A stretch of DNA of 64,000 bases. Origin: SSSZ01 sp036732025. Lineage in GTDB: Bacteria > Pseudomonadota > Gammaproteobacteria > Burkholderiales > Rhodocyclaceae. Shown here one piece after another: positions 46,601-55,107 of the stretch; the stretch's first letter is position 1, and every line of letters begins with the position of its first letter. The DNA lies in NCBI GenBank assembly GCA_036732025.1, contig DAINDE010000008.1:1-64000 (forward strand), written 5' to 3'. The notes beneath the pieces were generated by a model. The model was not told where the DNA came from. It was given only the letters and a program-made list of their open reading frames with translations, and ran no database searches. The translations under genes and the position numbers were made by a program.

Positions 46601-47012
46601 CAGCTATCTGGTGCCGCTGATCATCATGGCGCCGATTCCGCTGACCATCATCGGCGTCATGCCCGGCCATGCCCTGTTCGGTTCGCAATTCACCGCCACC
46701 TCGATGATCGGCATGATCGCCCTGGCCGGCATCATCGTGCGCAATTCCATCCTGCTCGTCGATTTCATCCGGGAACAGGTGGCCGCCGGCATGCCCTTCA
46801 GGGAGGCCATCGTCCAATCGGCGGCGGTGCGGGCCAAGCCCATCGCCCTCACCGCCCTGGCCGCCATGCTCGGTGCCCTGTTCATTCTCGACGACCCCAT
46901 CTTCAACGGACTCGCCTTGAGCCTCATCTTCGGCATCCTGGTATCGACCCTGCTCACCCTGGTCGTCATCCCGGTGCTCTACTACGCCGCTTTCAGAAAG
47001 GAACTCGAATGA
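43641..47012 (+). CDS. RND-family efflux pump permease with in-frame repeat insertion
   Basis: A 1123-residue inner-membrane pump. Twelve helices and two large periplasmic loops follow the RND plan; the proton-relay Asp pair is in GILVDDAIVVVENI (TM4). GSQFTATSMIGMIALAGIIVRNSILL marks the second-half core. The N-terminus LLAIVAFLLGLFATLVTPREEEPQI resembles uncharacterised proteobacterial RND pumps. Residues about 507-575 (encoded 45161-45372) do not fit the family: they come from a roughly 200-bp inverted-repeat element, low in hydrophobics and rich in Gly, Pro and His, in the central cytoplasmic linker. ATG 43641 is preferred over an adjacent TTG. It is co-transcribed with SQR, so sulfur export is an attractive but unproven role. 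Confidence 0.86.
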   Translation: MGISGRIAKLFLQSRMTPLLAIVAFLLGLFATLVTPREEEPQIDVTMADVLVAFPGASAKDVENLVARPGEQVLSRMHGVEHVYSVSRPGMAVITVQFDVGVKYNDAVVRLYDTVHSHRDWLPPNLGVAEPVIKPKGIDDVPIVGLTFWTRDAARSAFDLQQVARAVEIELKRIKGTRDVSTIGGPDHVIRVQMDTERMNAFGVTPQDLAGALKVSNALQSSGSLVSGNRDVLVQTGTYLESAADVKQLVVAVREGKPVFMSDVAKVEDGADQPTRYVWFGTQEGELPAVTLQLSKQPGVNAADVANATLKRIDDLKGTVIPEGVEVTVTRNYGETATEKAQKLIGKLAFATAFVVLLVFFALGKREAVIVGVAVSLTLAATLFASWAWGFTLNRVSLFALIFSIGILVDDAIVVVENIHRWQALHPDKPLLELIPPAVDEVGGPTILATFTVIAALLPMAFVTGLMGPYMSPIPINSSMGMAISLAVAFVVTPWLAGKLLGGDQHKSLPLQGGRSGDFAEHRSAPAQPVGHAGPAVGGQEGDGGAECQGGQGVGTTVFPHPHPNPPLEGEGVVSPRSLDAYLDTTFRKLLTPFLDEAKGRAMRIKLGIAIVFLILGSVSLAYFQLVVLKMLPFDNKSEFQVVLDMPVGTPVEETARVLHEIGAELAQVEEVTNYQAYAGTASPINFNGLVRQYYLRGLPEQGDIQVNLADKHHRSRSSHAIAVSVRESVEAIGKKFGGNAKVVEVPPGPPVLSPIVAEIYGPDYPGQIAVGKQVRTAFEKTPDLVAVDDTIQADAKKTVLHVLQSKAALLGVAQSDIVEVVGLGLAGQDVTPAHNADSKFEIPVRVTLPAEKQSSLDALLKLKVRSREGRLVPVSELVEVREQPREKAIYHKDLLPVVYVVGDTGGKLDSPLYGMFDVRSKINGMALKEGGTLGEWFIRQPNDPYAGFSVKWDGEWKVTYETFRDMGLAYGVGLILIYLLVVAHFGSYLVPLIIMAPIPLTIIGVMPGHALFGSQFTATSMIGMIALAGIIVRNSILLVDFIREQVAAGMPFREAIVQSAAVRAKPIALTALAAMLGALFILDDPIFNGLALSLIFGILVSTLLTLVVIPVLYYAAFRKELE
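45161..45360. mobile_element. Inverted-repeat element inserted in frame in the RND gene
   Basis: The ends carry matching inverted repeats: a C-rich arm TCCCTCCCCCTTCAAGGGG at 45162-45180 and its near reverse complement CCCCTTGAAGGGGAGGGA at 45340-45357. Each arm is itself nearly palindromic. The interior is GC-rich without an ORF of its own in another frame that looks real. The host frame stays open throughout, adding about 65-70 residues to the pump's central cytoplasmic loop. This type of CCCTCCCCTTCAAGGGG palindrome is a common dispersed repeat in proteobacterial genomes. Confidence 0.7.
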
Positions 47013-47085
47013 CCCCCACGCTCACCTTGTTCGCTGCCCCCCGAGGGGGAGCAATCCTCCTTGAGGCGGCCCTGCGGGAGGATTA
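47013..47085. repeat. REP-like palindromic repeat with CCCCCCGAGGGGG core
   Basis: Between the pump stop and the DUF2892 start lies a stretch with the core GCCCCCCGAGGGGGAGC (47037-47053), followed by CCTTGAGGCGGCCCTGCGGG. This pattern is familiar as a dispersed intergenic repeat in Burkholderiales and Rhodocyclales. A 27-codon ORF beginning at the ATGA overlap (47009) runs through it but is most likely spurious. Confidence 0.5.
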
Positions 47086-47088
47086 TCC

Positions 47089-47316
47089 ATGACCATCGAA
47101 CGCATCATCCGCAGCATGGCCGGCGGCTTCGTGCTGCTCTCCCTGGCCCTTGGCGTCGAAGGCAGTCCCATTTTCGTTTCCAAGTGGTTCCTCGCCTTCA
47201 CCGCCTTCGTCGGGCTCAACCTCTTCCAGAGCGGTTTCACCGGCTTTTGCCCGCCGGAGAAACTGCTGGCCAAGCTGGGCGTCAAACGCGGGGACGGCGG
47301 CAACTGTTGCGGTTGA
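47089..47316 (+). CDS. DUF2892 (YgaP-like) small membrane protein
   Basis: A 75-residue protein with two hydrophobic segments (about 8-25 and 30-48) and the family motif FTAFVGLNLFQSGFTGFCPPEKLLAKLGV. DUF2892 is the membrane part of YgaP, which in E. coli is fused to a rhodanese sulfurtransferase; stand-alone copies occur near sulfur genes. Cysteines at FTGFC and the terminal NCC could bind sulfur or metal. It follows the RND pump and probably ends the SQR-RND operon, which strengthens the sulfur theme. AGGA lies six bases before ATG 47089. Confidence 0.8.
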   Translation: MTIERIIRSMAGGFVLLSLALGVEGSPIFVSKWFLAFTAFVGLNLFQSGFTGFCPPEKLLAKLGVKRGDGGNCCG

Positions 47317-47404
47317 GGGGAGCGGCAGGGCGGATTTGACCATCCGGCCTTGACAACCGGTCCCTCCGGGCGCAGCCTCTCGCCCCATAACAATAGAGGT
47401 GGGC

Positions 47405-49891
47405 ATGGCGACGAAGGGCAAGGGGGAAGCGCTGGCGGGGGGCGAGCGCGGCAAGGCCGCGGGTAGTTGCGCGCCCGGCGATTGCCGCCTGCTCTCCGCC
47501 CAGGAGGCGGTGTTCGAGGCCGCCACCGTCGGCCTGTTGCTCACTTCGGACCGGCGCTACCGGCGGGTGAACCGCAGCGCGGCGGAACTGCTGGGCTGCC
47601 GGCCGGAGGATCTGATCGGCCAGCCCGGTGCCCGCATCTTCCCTTCCGAGGCGGAGTATGTCCTCCTCAGCGAGCAGGCCGCCGGGCGACTGCGGGAGGG
47701 CCTGCCCTTCGCCGCCGACGCCCGGTTGCGCCGGTCGGACGGCTCCCTCTTCTGGGCCCGCCTTTCCGCCCGGGCGGTAGGCTACGGGGCAGCCGACCTG
47801 GGCACCCTGTGGATCATCCAGGACATCTCCACGGAGAAATACGCCCAGGATGCCTTGCAGAAGGCCATGCAGGAACTCTACGGCATCCTCAACACGGCGG
47901 TGGTGGGCATCGCCCTCCTGCGCAAGCGCAAGATCGACCGCTGCAATACCCGCCTGGAGGAAATTTTCGGCTTCGCTCCCGGCGAAATGTCCGGCTGCTC
48001 GACCCGGGTGTGGTATCCCTCCGAGGCGGTCTATCTGCAGGTGGGCGAGCAGGTGTACGGCGATCTGGCCGCCGGCCGGGAAGCGCGCATGGAGCTGGAG
48101 TTGCGGCGCCGCGACGGCTCGCTCTTCTGGGGACGTATCGCCGGCCGGGCCTTCGATCCGGCCGACCCCTACGCTGGTTCGGTGTGGATCGTCGAGGATC
48201 TGACGGCGGAGCAGGCGGCCAAGGAGCAACTGCTGCTCGCCCGCAAGGTGTTCGAAGTCAATTCCGAAGCCATCGTCATCACCGACGCGCAAAACCGCAT
48301 CGTTTCGGTGAATGCCGCCTTCCAGGCCATCACCGGCTACAGCGAGGCCGAGGTGGTGGGGCGCGACCCCAAGATCATGAGTTCCGGCCGCCACGACGCC
48401 GCTTTCTTCCAGGATCTCTGGCGCCGGATCAACGACGAAGGCCACTGGTCAGGCGAAATCTGGGACAAGCGCAAGGACGGCAGCCTCTACCCCAAGTGGA
48501 TGACCATCGACACCATCCGCGACGAGGCCGGCAGGATCACCCACCATGTGGCGGTCTTCTCCGACATCACCGAGCGCAAGGCGACGGAGGAGCGGGTCCA
48601 TTTCCTCGCCCACCACGACGCCCTCACCGGCCTGCCCAACCGGGTCACCCTCATGCTCCATCTGGAACACGCCCTGAGCCAGGCCCGGCGCGAGGGGGAG
48701 CGCATGGCCGTGATGTTCATCGACCTGGACAACTTCAAGCGCATCAACGACACCCTCGGCCACCACGTCGGCGATCTCCTGCTGTGCGAAGTGGCCCGGC
48801 GTATCCGGGGTGCCGTGCGGGATTCCGACATCGTCGCCCGCATCGGCGGCGACGAGTTCGTGATGGTCCTAGAGCGCGGCCACCTGCCCGGGGACGCCGC
48901 CATGGTGGCGCAGAAGATCATCGACCGCCTCAACCAGCCCTACCGCTTCGAGGGCCAGGAACTGCACACCTCGCCCTCCATCGGCATCTGCGTCTTCCCC
49001 GAGGACGGCCTGGACATCGAGACCCTGATGAAGAACGCCGACACGGCCATGTACCATGCCAAGGGCCTGGGGCGGAACAACTTCCAGTTCTACGCCGCCG
49101 AGATGAACGCCGCAGCGACCCAGCGCCTGCAACTGGAGATGCGCCTGCGGGCGGCGGTGGCCCGGCGCGACGAATTCCTGCTCCACTACCAGCCCCAGGT
49201 GGACCTGGCGAGCGGCCGGGTGACCGGGGTCGAGGCCCTCATCCGCTGGCAGCCCCCCGATCACCTCCTGGTCATGCCCAGCCAGTTCATCCCCCTGGCC
49301 GAGGAAATCGGCGTCATCACCCACATCGGCGACTGGGTGCTGCGGGAAGCCTGTGCCCAGGCCCGGGCCTGGCTTGACGGGGGCGTGCCCTTCGGACGGG
49401 TGGCGGTGAACATTTCCCCCTACCAGTTCCGCCAACGCCGTTTCCCCCACCTGGTGGCGGCCATCCTCCGGGAGAGCGGCCTGCCTGCCCACTGCCTGGA
49501 ACTGGAGATCACCGAGGGCACCCTGATGGAAACCGCCGAGGCGGCGGTGGACACCCTCATCGAACTCAAGCACCTGGGCGTCGGCCTGGCCATCGACGAT
49601 TTCGGCACCGGTTATTCCTCCCTTGCCTACCTCAAGCGCTTCCCCCTCGACCGCCTGAAGATCGACCGCTCCTTCGTCATGGACATCGAGATCGATCCCT
49701 CCGACGCCACCATCGCCCAGTCGGTCATCGCCCTGGCCCGGGCCCTCGGCCTGGAGACCGTGGCGGAAGGGGTGGAGACCCCGGGGCAACTGGCCTTCCT
49801 GCGCACCCACGGCTGCGGCACGGCCCAGGGCTACCATTTCAGCCGCCCGGTGGCGCCGGCGGAAGCGGAAAAATTCTGCCGGGGAGCGTAA
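47405..49891 (+). CDS. PAS-PAS-PAS-GGDEF-EAL c-di-GMP signalling protein
   Basis: An 828-residue cytoplasmic protein. Three PAS modules cover about residues 35-395 (for example ATVGLLLTSDRRYRRVNRSA, NTAVVGIALLRKRKIDRCNT and SEAIVITDAQNRIVSVNAAF). The GGDEF domain (about 400-560) has ARIGGDEF and an RxxD inhibitory site (RDSD) five residues before it. The EAL domain (about 570-825) keeps VEALIRW, ELEITEG and IDDFGTGYSS, so both c-di-GMP synthesis and hydrolysis are chemically possible. ATG 47405 sits five bases after AGAGG; GTG 47399 is an alternative. There is no transmembrane segment; input is presumably a PAS ligand or redox signal. Confidence 0.9.
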   Translation: MATKGKGEALAGGERGKAAGSCAPGDCRLLSAQEAVFEAATVGLLLTSDRRYRRVNRSAAELLGCRPEDLIGQPGARIFPSEAEYVLLSEQAAGRLREGLPFAADARLRRSDGSLFWARLSARAVGYGAADLGTLWIIQDISTEKYAQDALQKAMQELYGILNTAVVGIALLRKRKIDRCNTRLEEIFGFAPGEMSGCSTRVWYPSEAVYLQVGEQVYGDLAAGREARMELELRRRDGSLFWGRIAGRAFDPADPYAGSVWIVEDLTAEQAAKEQLLLARKVFEVNSEAIVITDAQNRIVSVNAAFQAITGYSEAEVVGRDPKIMSSGRHDAAFFQDLWRRINDEGHWSGEIWDKRKDGSLYPKWMTIDTIRDEAGRITHHVAVFSDITERKATEERVHFLAHHDALTGLPNRVTLMLHLEHALSQARREGERMAVMFIDLDNFKRINDTLGHHVGDLLLCEVARRIRGAVRDSDIVARIGGDEFVMVLERGHLPGDAAMVAQKIIDRLNQPYRFEGQELHTSPSIGICVFPEDGLDIETLMKNADTAMYHAKGLGRNNFQFYAAEMNAAATQRLQLEMRLRAAVARRDEFLLHYQPQVDLASGRVTGVEALIRWQPPDHLLVMPSQFIPLAEEIGVITHIGDWVLREACAQARAWLDGGVPFGRVAVNISPYQFRQRRFPHLVAAILRESGLPAHCLELEITEGTLMETAEAAVDTLIELKHLGVGLAIDDFGTGYSSLAYLKRFPLDRLKIDRSFVMDIEIDPSDATIAQSVIALARALGLETVAEGVETPGQLAFLRTHGCGTAQGYHFSRPVAPAEAEKFCRGA

Positions 49892-49922
49892 ACTTCTCCG
49901 CTCGCCAACCCCGGAGAACGTC

Positions 49923-50801
49923 ATGCGCATCGGTTTCATCGGCCTGGGCATCATGGGACGCCCCATGGCCCTCAACCTCCTGAAAGGCGGCCACGCCGTC
50001 ACCGTCTGGGCCCGCCGCCCCGAATCCCGGCAGCCGCTGCTGGCCGCCGGCGCTGCCGAGGCCGGCAGCCCCGCCGAGGCGGCGAGGGATTGCGAACTGG
50101 TGATTTCCATGGTGGCCGACGCGCCGGACGTGGCCGAGGTCATGCTCGGCGAGGCCGGCGTCGCCCGCGGCGCCACCCCCGGCCTGGTGGCGGTGGACAT
50201 GAGCACCATCGCTCCGGCCGCCGCCCGCGACATCGCTGCCCGCCTGGCCGCCGCCGGCGTCGATTTCCTCGACGCCCCGGTGTCCGGCGGCGAGGTGGGC
50301 GCCGTCGCCGGCACCTTGTCGATCATGGTGGGCGGTTCCGCCGCCGGCTTTGCCACCGCCCAGCCGGCCTTTGCCTGCATGGGCCGGAACATCGTCCACG
50401 TGGGCGCTTCCGGCGCCGGCCAGGTGGCCAAGGCCGCCAACCAGATCGTCACCGGCATGGGCGTCCTGGCGGTGGCCGAGGCCTTCGCCTTCGCCGCGAA
50501 GAGCGGCGTGGACCCGGCCAAGGTGCGGGAGGCCCTGCTGGGCGGCTTCGCCTACTCCAAGATCCTGGAAAACCACGGCCAGCGCATGCTCGACCGCAAT
50601 TTCAAGCCGGGCTTCAAAAGCTGGATGCACGAGAAGGACCTCAACATCGTCATGCAGACGGCCCATGAACTCAACCTTTGCCTGCCCGGCGCGGCGGCGA
50701 CGGCGCAGATGTTCAACGCCATGGTCGGCTCCGGCCTGGGCGAGGAGGATTCCATCGCCGTCTTGAAGCTGCTGGAGCGGCTTTCCGGGCAGGAGCGATA
50801 A
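49923..50801 (+). CDS. Beta-hydroxyacid dehydrogenase family oxidoreductase, copy 1
   Basis: A 292-residue NAD(P)-dependent enzyme of the 3-hydroxyisobutyrate dehydrogenase/tartronate semialdehyde reductase/GLYR group. The Rossmann motif is GFIGLGIMGRPMA (4-16), the substrate segment FLDAPVSGGEVGA and the catalytic Lys in GAGQVAKAANQI (near 172). KDLNIVMQTAHE is the usual late signature. It reduces small semialdehydes such as glyoxylate, tartronate or succinate semialdehyde; the exact one is unclear. The next gene, also of this family, starts at the base after its stop codon. Confidence 0.88.
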   Translation: MRIGFIGLGIMGRPMALNLLKGGHAVTVWARRPESRQPLLAAGAAEAGSPAEAARDCELVISMVADAPDVAEVMLGEAGVARGATPGLVAVDMSTIAPAAARDIAARLAAAGVDFLDAPVSGGEVGAVAGTLSIMVGGSAAGFATAQPAFACMGRNIVHVGASGAGQVAKAANQIVTGMGVLAVAEAFAFAAKSGVDPAKVREALLGGFAYSKILENHGQRMLDRNFKPGFKSWMHEKDLNIVMQTAHELNLCLPGAAATAQMFNAMVGSGLGEEDSIAVLKLLERLSGQER

Positions 50802-51677
50802 ATGCGCGTCGGCTTCATCGGCCTCGGCGCCATGGGCGGGCCCATGGCCGGGCACCTGCTGCGGGCCGGCCACGATCTGGCGGTCTGGGCGCGGCGCCCC
50901 GCGAGCGCCGTTCCCCTGGCCGGGCAGGGGGCCGTCCTCTGCGCCACCCCGGCGGAACTGGGGCGGCGCTGCGAGGTGGTTTTCACCATCATCACCGGCA
51001 GCGCCGACGTGGAGGCCGTCGCCCTCGGGCCGGACGGCTTGCGCGACGGCATGGCCCCGGGCAGCGTGCTGGTCGATTGCTCCACCATCGCTCCCGACGC
51101 GGCCCGGCGCATCGCCGCGGCCCTGGCCGAACGCGGCATCCATATGCTCGACGCCCCGGTTTCCGGTGGCGTCCAGGGGGCCATGGACGCCGCCCTGGCC
51201 ATCATGGCCGGCGGCGAGGCGGCGGTGCTGGAGCGGGTGCGGCCCCTGCTCGAATGCCTGGGCCGGCGCATCGTCCATGTGGGCCCCAACGGCGCCGGGC
51301 AGGTGGCCAAGGCCTGCAACCAGATGATCATGGTGGCCGCCATCCAGGCCGCCGCCGAGGCCCTGCATCTCGCCGCCGCTTCCGGCGTCGAGTGCGGCAG
51401 GGTGAAGCAGGCCCTGGCCGGCGGCTCGGCTGCCAGCCGGGTGCTGGAGGTCATGGGCGAACGCATGGTGGGCCGTAATTTCACCGCCGGCATCGAGGCC
51501 CGCCTGCACCACAAGGATTTCGGCATCCTCCTCGATGCCGGCCGCCGGGCCGGCGTGCCCATGCCCCTGGCCGCCCAGGTCGGGCAGCAGTTGAACGCCC
51601 TGATGGCCCGGGGCTGGGGGCGGGACGACACGGCCTCCCTGCTGCGGGTCCTGGAAAACCTCGGCGGAGCCGCATGA
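50802..51677 (+). CDS. Beta-hydroxyacid dehydrogenase family oxidoreductase, copy 2
   Basis: A 291-residue paralogue of the preceding enzyme: GFIGLGAMGGPMA, MLDAPVSGGVQGAMDAAL, GAGQVAKACNQM and KDFGILLDAGRRAGVP. Catalytic Lys and glycine motifs are all kept, so both copies should be active. They differ in substrate-loop residues (TIITGSADVEAV here against SMVADAPDVAEV in copy 1), which suggests different substrates and an old duplication. Its end overlaps the LEA14 gene by 4 bp. Confidence 0.87.
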   Translation: MRVGFIGLGAMGGPMAGHLLRAGHDLAVWARRPASAVPLAGQGAVLCATPAELGRRCEVVFTIITGSADVEAVALGPDGLRDGMAPGSVLVDCSTIAPDAARRIAAALAERGIHMLDAPVSGGVQGAMDAALAIMAGGEAAVLERVRPLLECLGRRIVHVGPNGAGQVAKACNQMIMVAAIQAAAEALHLAAASGVECGRVKQALAGGSAASRVLEVMGERMVGRNFTAGIEARLHHKDFGILLDAGRRAGVPMPLAAQVGQQLNALMARGWGRDDTASLLRVLENLGGAA

Positions 51678-52165
51678 ACGGGCGCTTCCGGGCCCTGCTG
51701 CTGGCCCTGGCGATGGCCGCCTGCGCCACCCTGCGCGAAGCCCCCCAGGTCGCCCTGGTCGGCATCGAGCCGGGGGCGGTTTCCCCGACGGAACAGCAGT
51801 TCATCCTGCGGTTGCGGGTGAGCAATCCCAACGCCGTGGAGTTGCCCATCGAGCGGGTGGATTTCACGATGGACGTGGACGGCCGGCCCTTCGCTGCCGG
51901 GCAGTCCCTGCGGCCGGTGCGTGTGCCGCCCCGCGGGGAAGCCTTGCTCGACCTGCGGGCGGCCAGCGACCTGGGGCGTTTCCTGCGCCAGTTCCGGGGC
52001 TGGGGGCGCCTGGCCCGGGAAGGCGTCGAGGTGCGGGCGAAGGGGACGCTGACTGTCGAAGGCTATGGCCCGGTGCCCTTCGACAAGCGGCTGCGACTGA
52101 ACTTGCCGGGCCTGCCGGGCACCGAAGAGAATGCCCCTGCCCGACCCCTGCCCGGAGCCGTATAG
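51674..52165 (+). CDS. LEA14-like (WHy domain) lipoprotein
   Basis: A 163-residue exported protein. The N-terminus (MNGRFRALLLALAMAACATL) is a lipoprotein signal with lipobox AMAAC, so the mature protein starts at Cys17 and is lipid-anchored. The rest is a single WHy/LEA type 2 beta-sandwich (LVGIEPGAVSPTEQQFIL, NPNAVELPIERVDFTMDVDG). Such proteins are linked to desiccation or envelope stress but lack a defined biochemical role. It is coupled to the upstream dehydrogenase by a 4-bp overlap. Confidence 0.8.
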   Translation: MNGRFRALLLALAMAACATLREAPQVALVGIEPGAVSPTEQQFILRLRVSNPNAVELPIERVDFTMDVDGRPFAAGQSLRPVRVPPRGEALLDLRAASDLGRFLRQFRGWGRLAREGVEVRAKGTLTVEGYGPVPFDKRLRLNLPGLPGTEENAPARPLPGAV

Positions 52166-52283
52166 GCCATGGGCCGGATTGTCCGGACGTGCGGGGAGGC
52201 CGCGCAAGGCGGCCGCCGGGACCCGCATCCGGCGCTACACTGCCCGCGTCGAGCTTGAACGGCGGGAACGGGGCGGCTGACGG

Positions 52284-53017
52284 CTATTGCTGTCCGTAGG
52301 TGCGGAACTTCTCCAGCACCACCGCCATTTCGTCGGCCGAGAGCAACGCCGGCGCCCCCAGTTGGCAGGCCCGCCAGTACTGGCCGCACAATTCTTCCAG
52401 TTCGATGCCCAGGGCCAGCGCCCGGGGCAGGTCGCGGGCGAAGAGCAGCAGGCCATGGTTGGCCAGCAGGCAGGCGCTGCGGCCCTCCAGGGCGGCGAGG
52501 GCGGCGGCGGAGAGTTCCTGGGTGCCGAAGGTGGCATAGGCGGCGCAGCGCACGGTGTCGCCGCCGAAGCGGGCGATCATGTAGTGGAAGGGCGGGATGT
52601 CCCGGCGCAGGCAGGCCAGGCTGGTGGCGTAGGGCGAGTGGGCGTGGAGCACGGCGCCGGCTTCCGGTCGGGCGGCGTAGATGTCCCGGTGGAAGCGCCA
52701 TTCGGAGGAGGGCCGGCGGCGGCCGGAAACCGCGCCGTCCAGGGTCATGAAGGGAATGTCGTCGGGCTCCAGGCCGGCATAGTCCATGCCCGTGGGGGTG
52801 ATCCAGAAACCGTCGCCTTCCCGCAGGCTGAGGTTGCCGGCGGTGCCCTTGTTGAGCCCGGCGGCGGTCATGGCCCGGGCGGTGGCAATCAGTTCGGCGC
52901 GGGGGTCTCCCGCCGGAGCGTCTTTCCGGGCGTCCCCCGAGGGGACTTCTTTCCGGGCGTCCCCCAAGGGGACTTCTTTCAGGGCGTCCCCCAAGGGGAC
53001 TTCTTTCAGGGCGTCGT

Positions 53018-53021
<4 letters not shown>
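52284..53021 (-). CDS. ald2: Class II aldolase (FucA-like), probable 5-methylthioribulose-1-phosphate aldolase
   Basis: A 245-residue zinc aldolase. Active-site residues follow L-fuculose-phosphate aldolase: catalytic Glu E107 in SSEWRFH, zinc His H126 and H128 in LHAHSP, and H189 in LLANHGL; ITPTGMDY and YATFGTQELS are also FucA-like. It overlaps mtnA by ATGA, so its substrate is probably the MtnA product or an analogue, giving DHAP and methylthioacetaldehyde as in the DHAP shunt; an MtnB-type dehydratase is the less likely alternative. Residues 3-38 are four copies of a nine-residue repeat (DALKEVPLG) that FucA proteins lack; the enzyme proper starts near residue 41. Confidence 0.78.
52908..53015 (-). 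repeat. Four tandem 27-bp repeats at the start of the aldolase gene
   Basis: Four in-frame 27-bp units read on the minus strand (53015-52989, 52988-52962, 52961-52935, 52934-52908) encode DALKEVPLG twice, DARKEVPSG, and a diverged DARKDAPAG. Each plus-strand unit contains a CCCC-(A/G)A-GGGG type palindrome. The same unit occurs once at the N-terminus of the DUF47 protein (12350-12376). Confidence 0.9.
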
Positions 53022-54103
<1,082 letters not shown>

Positions 54104-54223
54104 GGGCGGATTGTTGCACATTATCTGCCGGCCAAAGAACTGGTTGCGGCGGGTATGTGCGCGTACATTGCCGTCATGCCGGTGTCACGTCGATGCCGGA
54201 CGAACCGGGCAAAGGAGCACACC

Positions 54224-55042
54224 ATGAACGAACAGGACATCGCCCGCTGGCAGGAGATCATCCTCCAGTACGCCGCCGATCTCGGCGTCAAGATTCTTGC
54301 CGCCATCGCCTTCTGGGTCATCGGCCGCTGGCTGATCGGGCTCGTCGGCCAGGCCATCCAGTCGGCCCTGGAGCGCCAGAAGGTCGACGCGACAGTCATG
54401 CGCTACCTGGGCACGGTGGTCAACGTGACCCTCAATATCCTCCTGGTAGTCGGCATCCTCGGCTACTTCGGTATCCAGACCACCACCTTCGCCGCGCTTT
54501 TCGCCGCCGCCGGCGTGGCCATCGGCCTGGCCTGGTCGGGATTGCTTTCCAACTTCGCGGCGGGGGTCTTCCTCATTGTCCTGCGGCCCATCAAGGTGGG
54601 GGATTTCGTCACCGTCGCCGGCATCACCGGCACGGTCAAGGAGGTCGGGCTCTTCGCCTCGGCCATCAACACGCCGGACAACATCATGACCCTGGTCGGC
54701 AACAACAAGATCTTCAGCGACACCATCCAGAACTTCAGCATCAACCCCTTCCGCCGGGTGGACCTGAAAGCGCAGCTTGCCGGCGCGGCCGACCACGCCG
54801 CTGCGGTGGCGCTGCTCAAGGCTCGGGTGGCGGCGGTCGCCAACGTGCTGACGGAGCCGCCGGTGGATGTGGAAATCCTCGAATTCAATCTGGTCGGCCC
54901 GGTGCTGGCGGTTCGGCCCTATTGCCACAACGATCACTACTGGCAGGTCTATTTCGACACCAACAAGGTGATCCGCGAGGCTCTGGGGAGTGCCGACTTC
55001 CCGGCGCCGACGCCGACGCAGATCGTCTTCGTCAAACAGTAG
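54224..55042 (+). CDS. mscS: Small-conductance mechanosensitive channel MscS
   Basis: A 272-residue inner-membrane channel that opens under membrane tension to release solutes on osmotic downshock. Three helices at about 20-40, 60-85 and 88-120 include the Gly/Ala-rich pore helix TM3 (FAAAGVAIGLAWSGLLSNFA), followed by the beta domain RPIKVGDFVTVAGITGTVKE and the vestibule with NNKIFSDTIQNFS. Size equals E. coli MscS. AAAGGAG precedes ATG 54224. It is divergent from mtnA. Confidence 0.92.
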   Translation: MNEQDIARWQEIILQYAADLGVKILAAIAFWVIGRWLIGLVGQAIQSALERQKVDATVMRYLGTVVNVTLNILLVVGILGYFGIQTTTFAALFAAAGVAIGLAWSGLLSNFAAGVFLIVLRPIKVGDFVTVAGITGTVKEVGLFASAINTPDNIMTLVGNNKIFSDTIQNFSINPFRRVDLKAQLAGAADHAAAVALLKARVAAVANVLTEPPVDVEILEFNLVGPVLAVRPYCHNDHYWQVYFDTNKVIREALGSADFPAPTPTQIVFVKQ

Positions 55043-55107
55043 CGGCGCTCTCGACAGGGTACCGAAGCCCTGGCTACCATGGCGGCGTCCGTCTTGCAGG
55101 TGCCGCC

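Noticed and set aside
47009..47092. A 27-codon ORF starting in an ATGA overlap with the RND pump
   Set aside because: It runs through a REP-like palindromic repeat and has no ribosome site of its own; the coding look comes from the repeat.
52908..53015. Tandem repeats considered as a CRISPR-like array
   Set aside because: Units are directly adjacent with no spacers, in frame within a protein-coding gene, and there are no cas genes.
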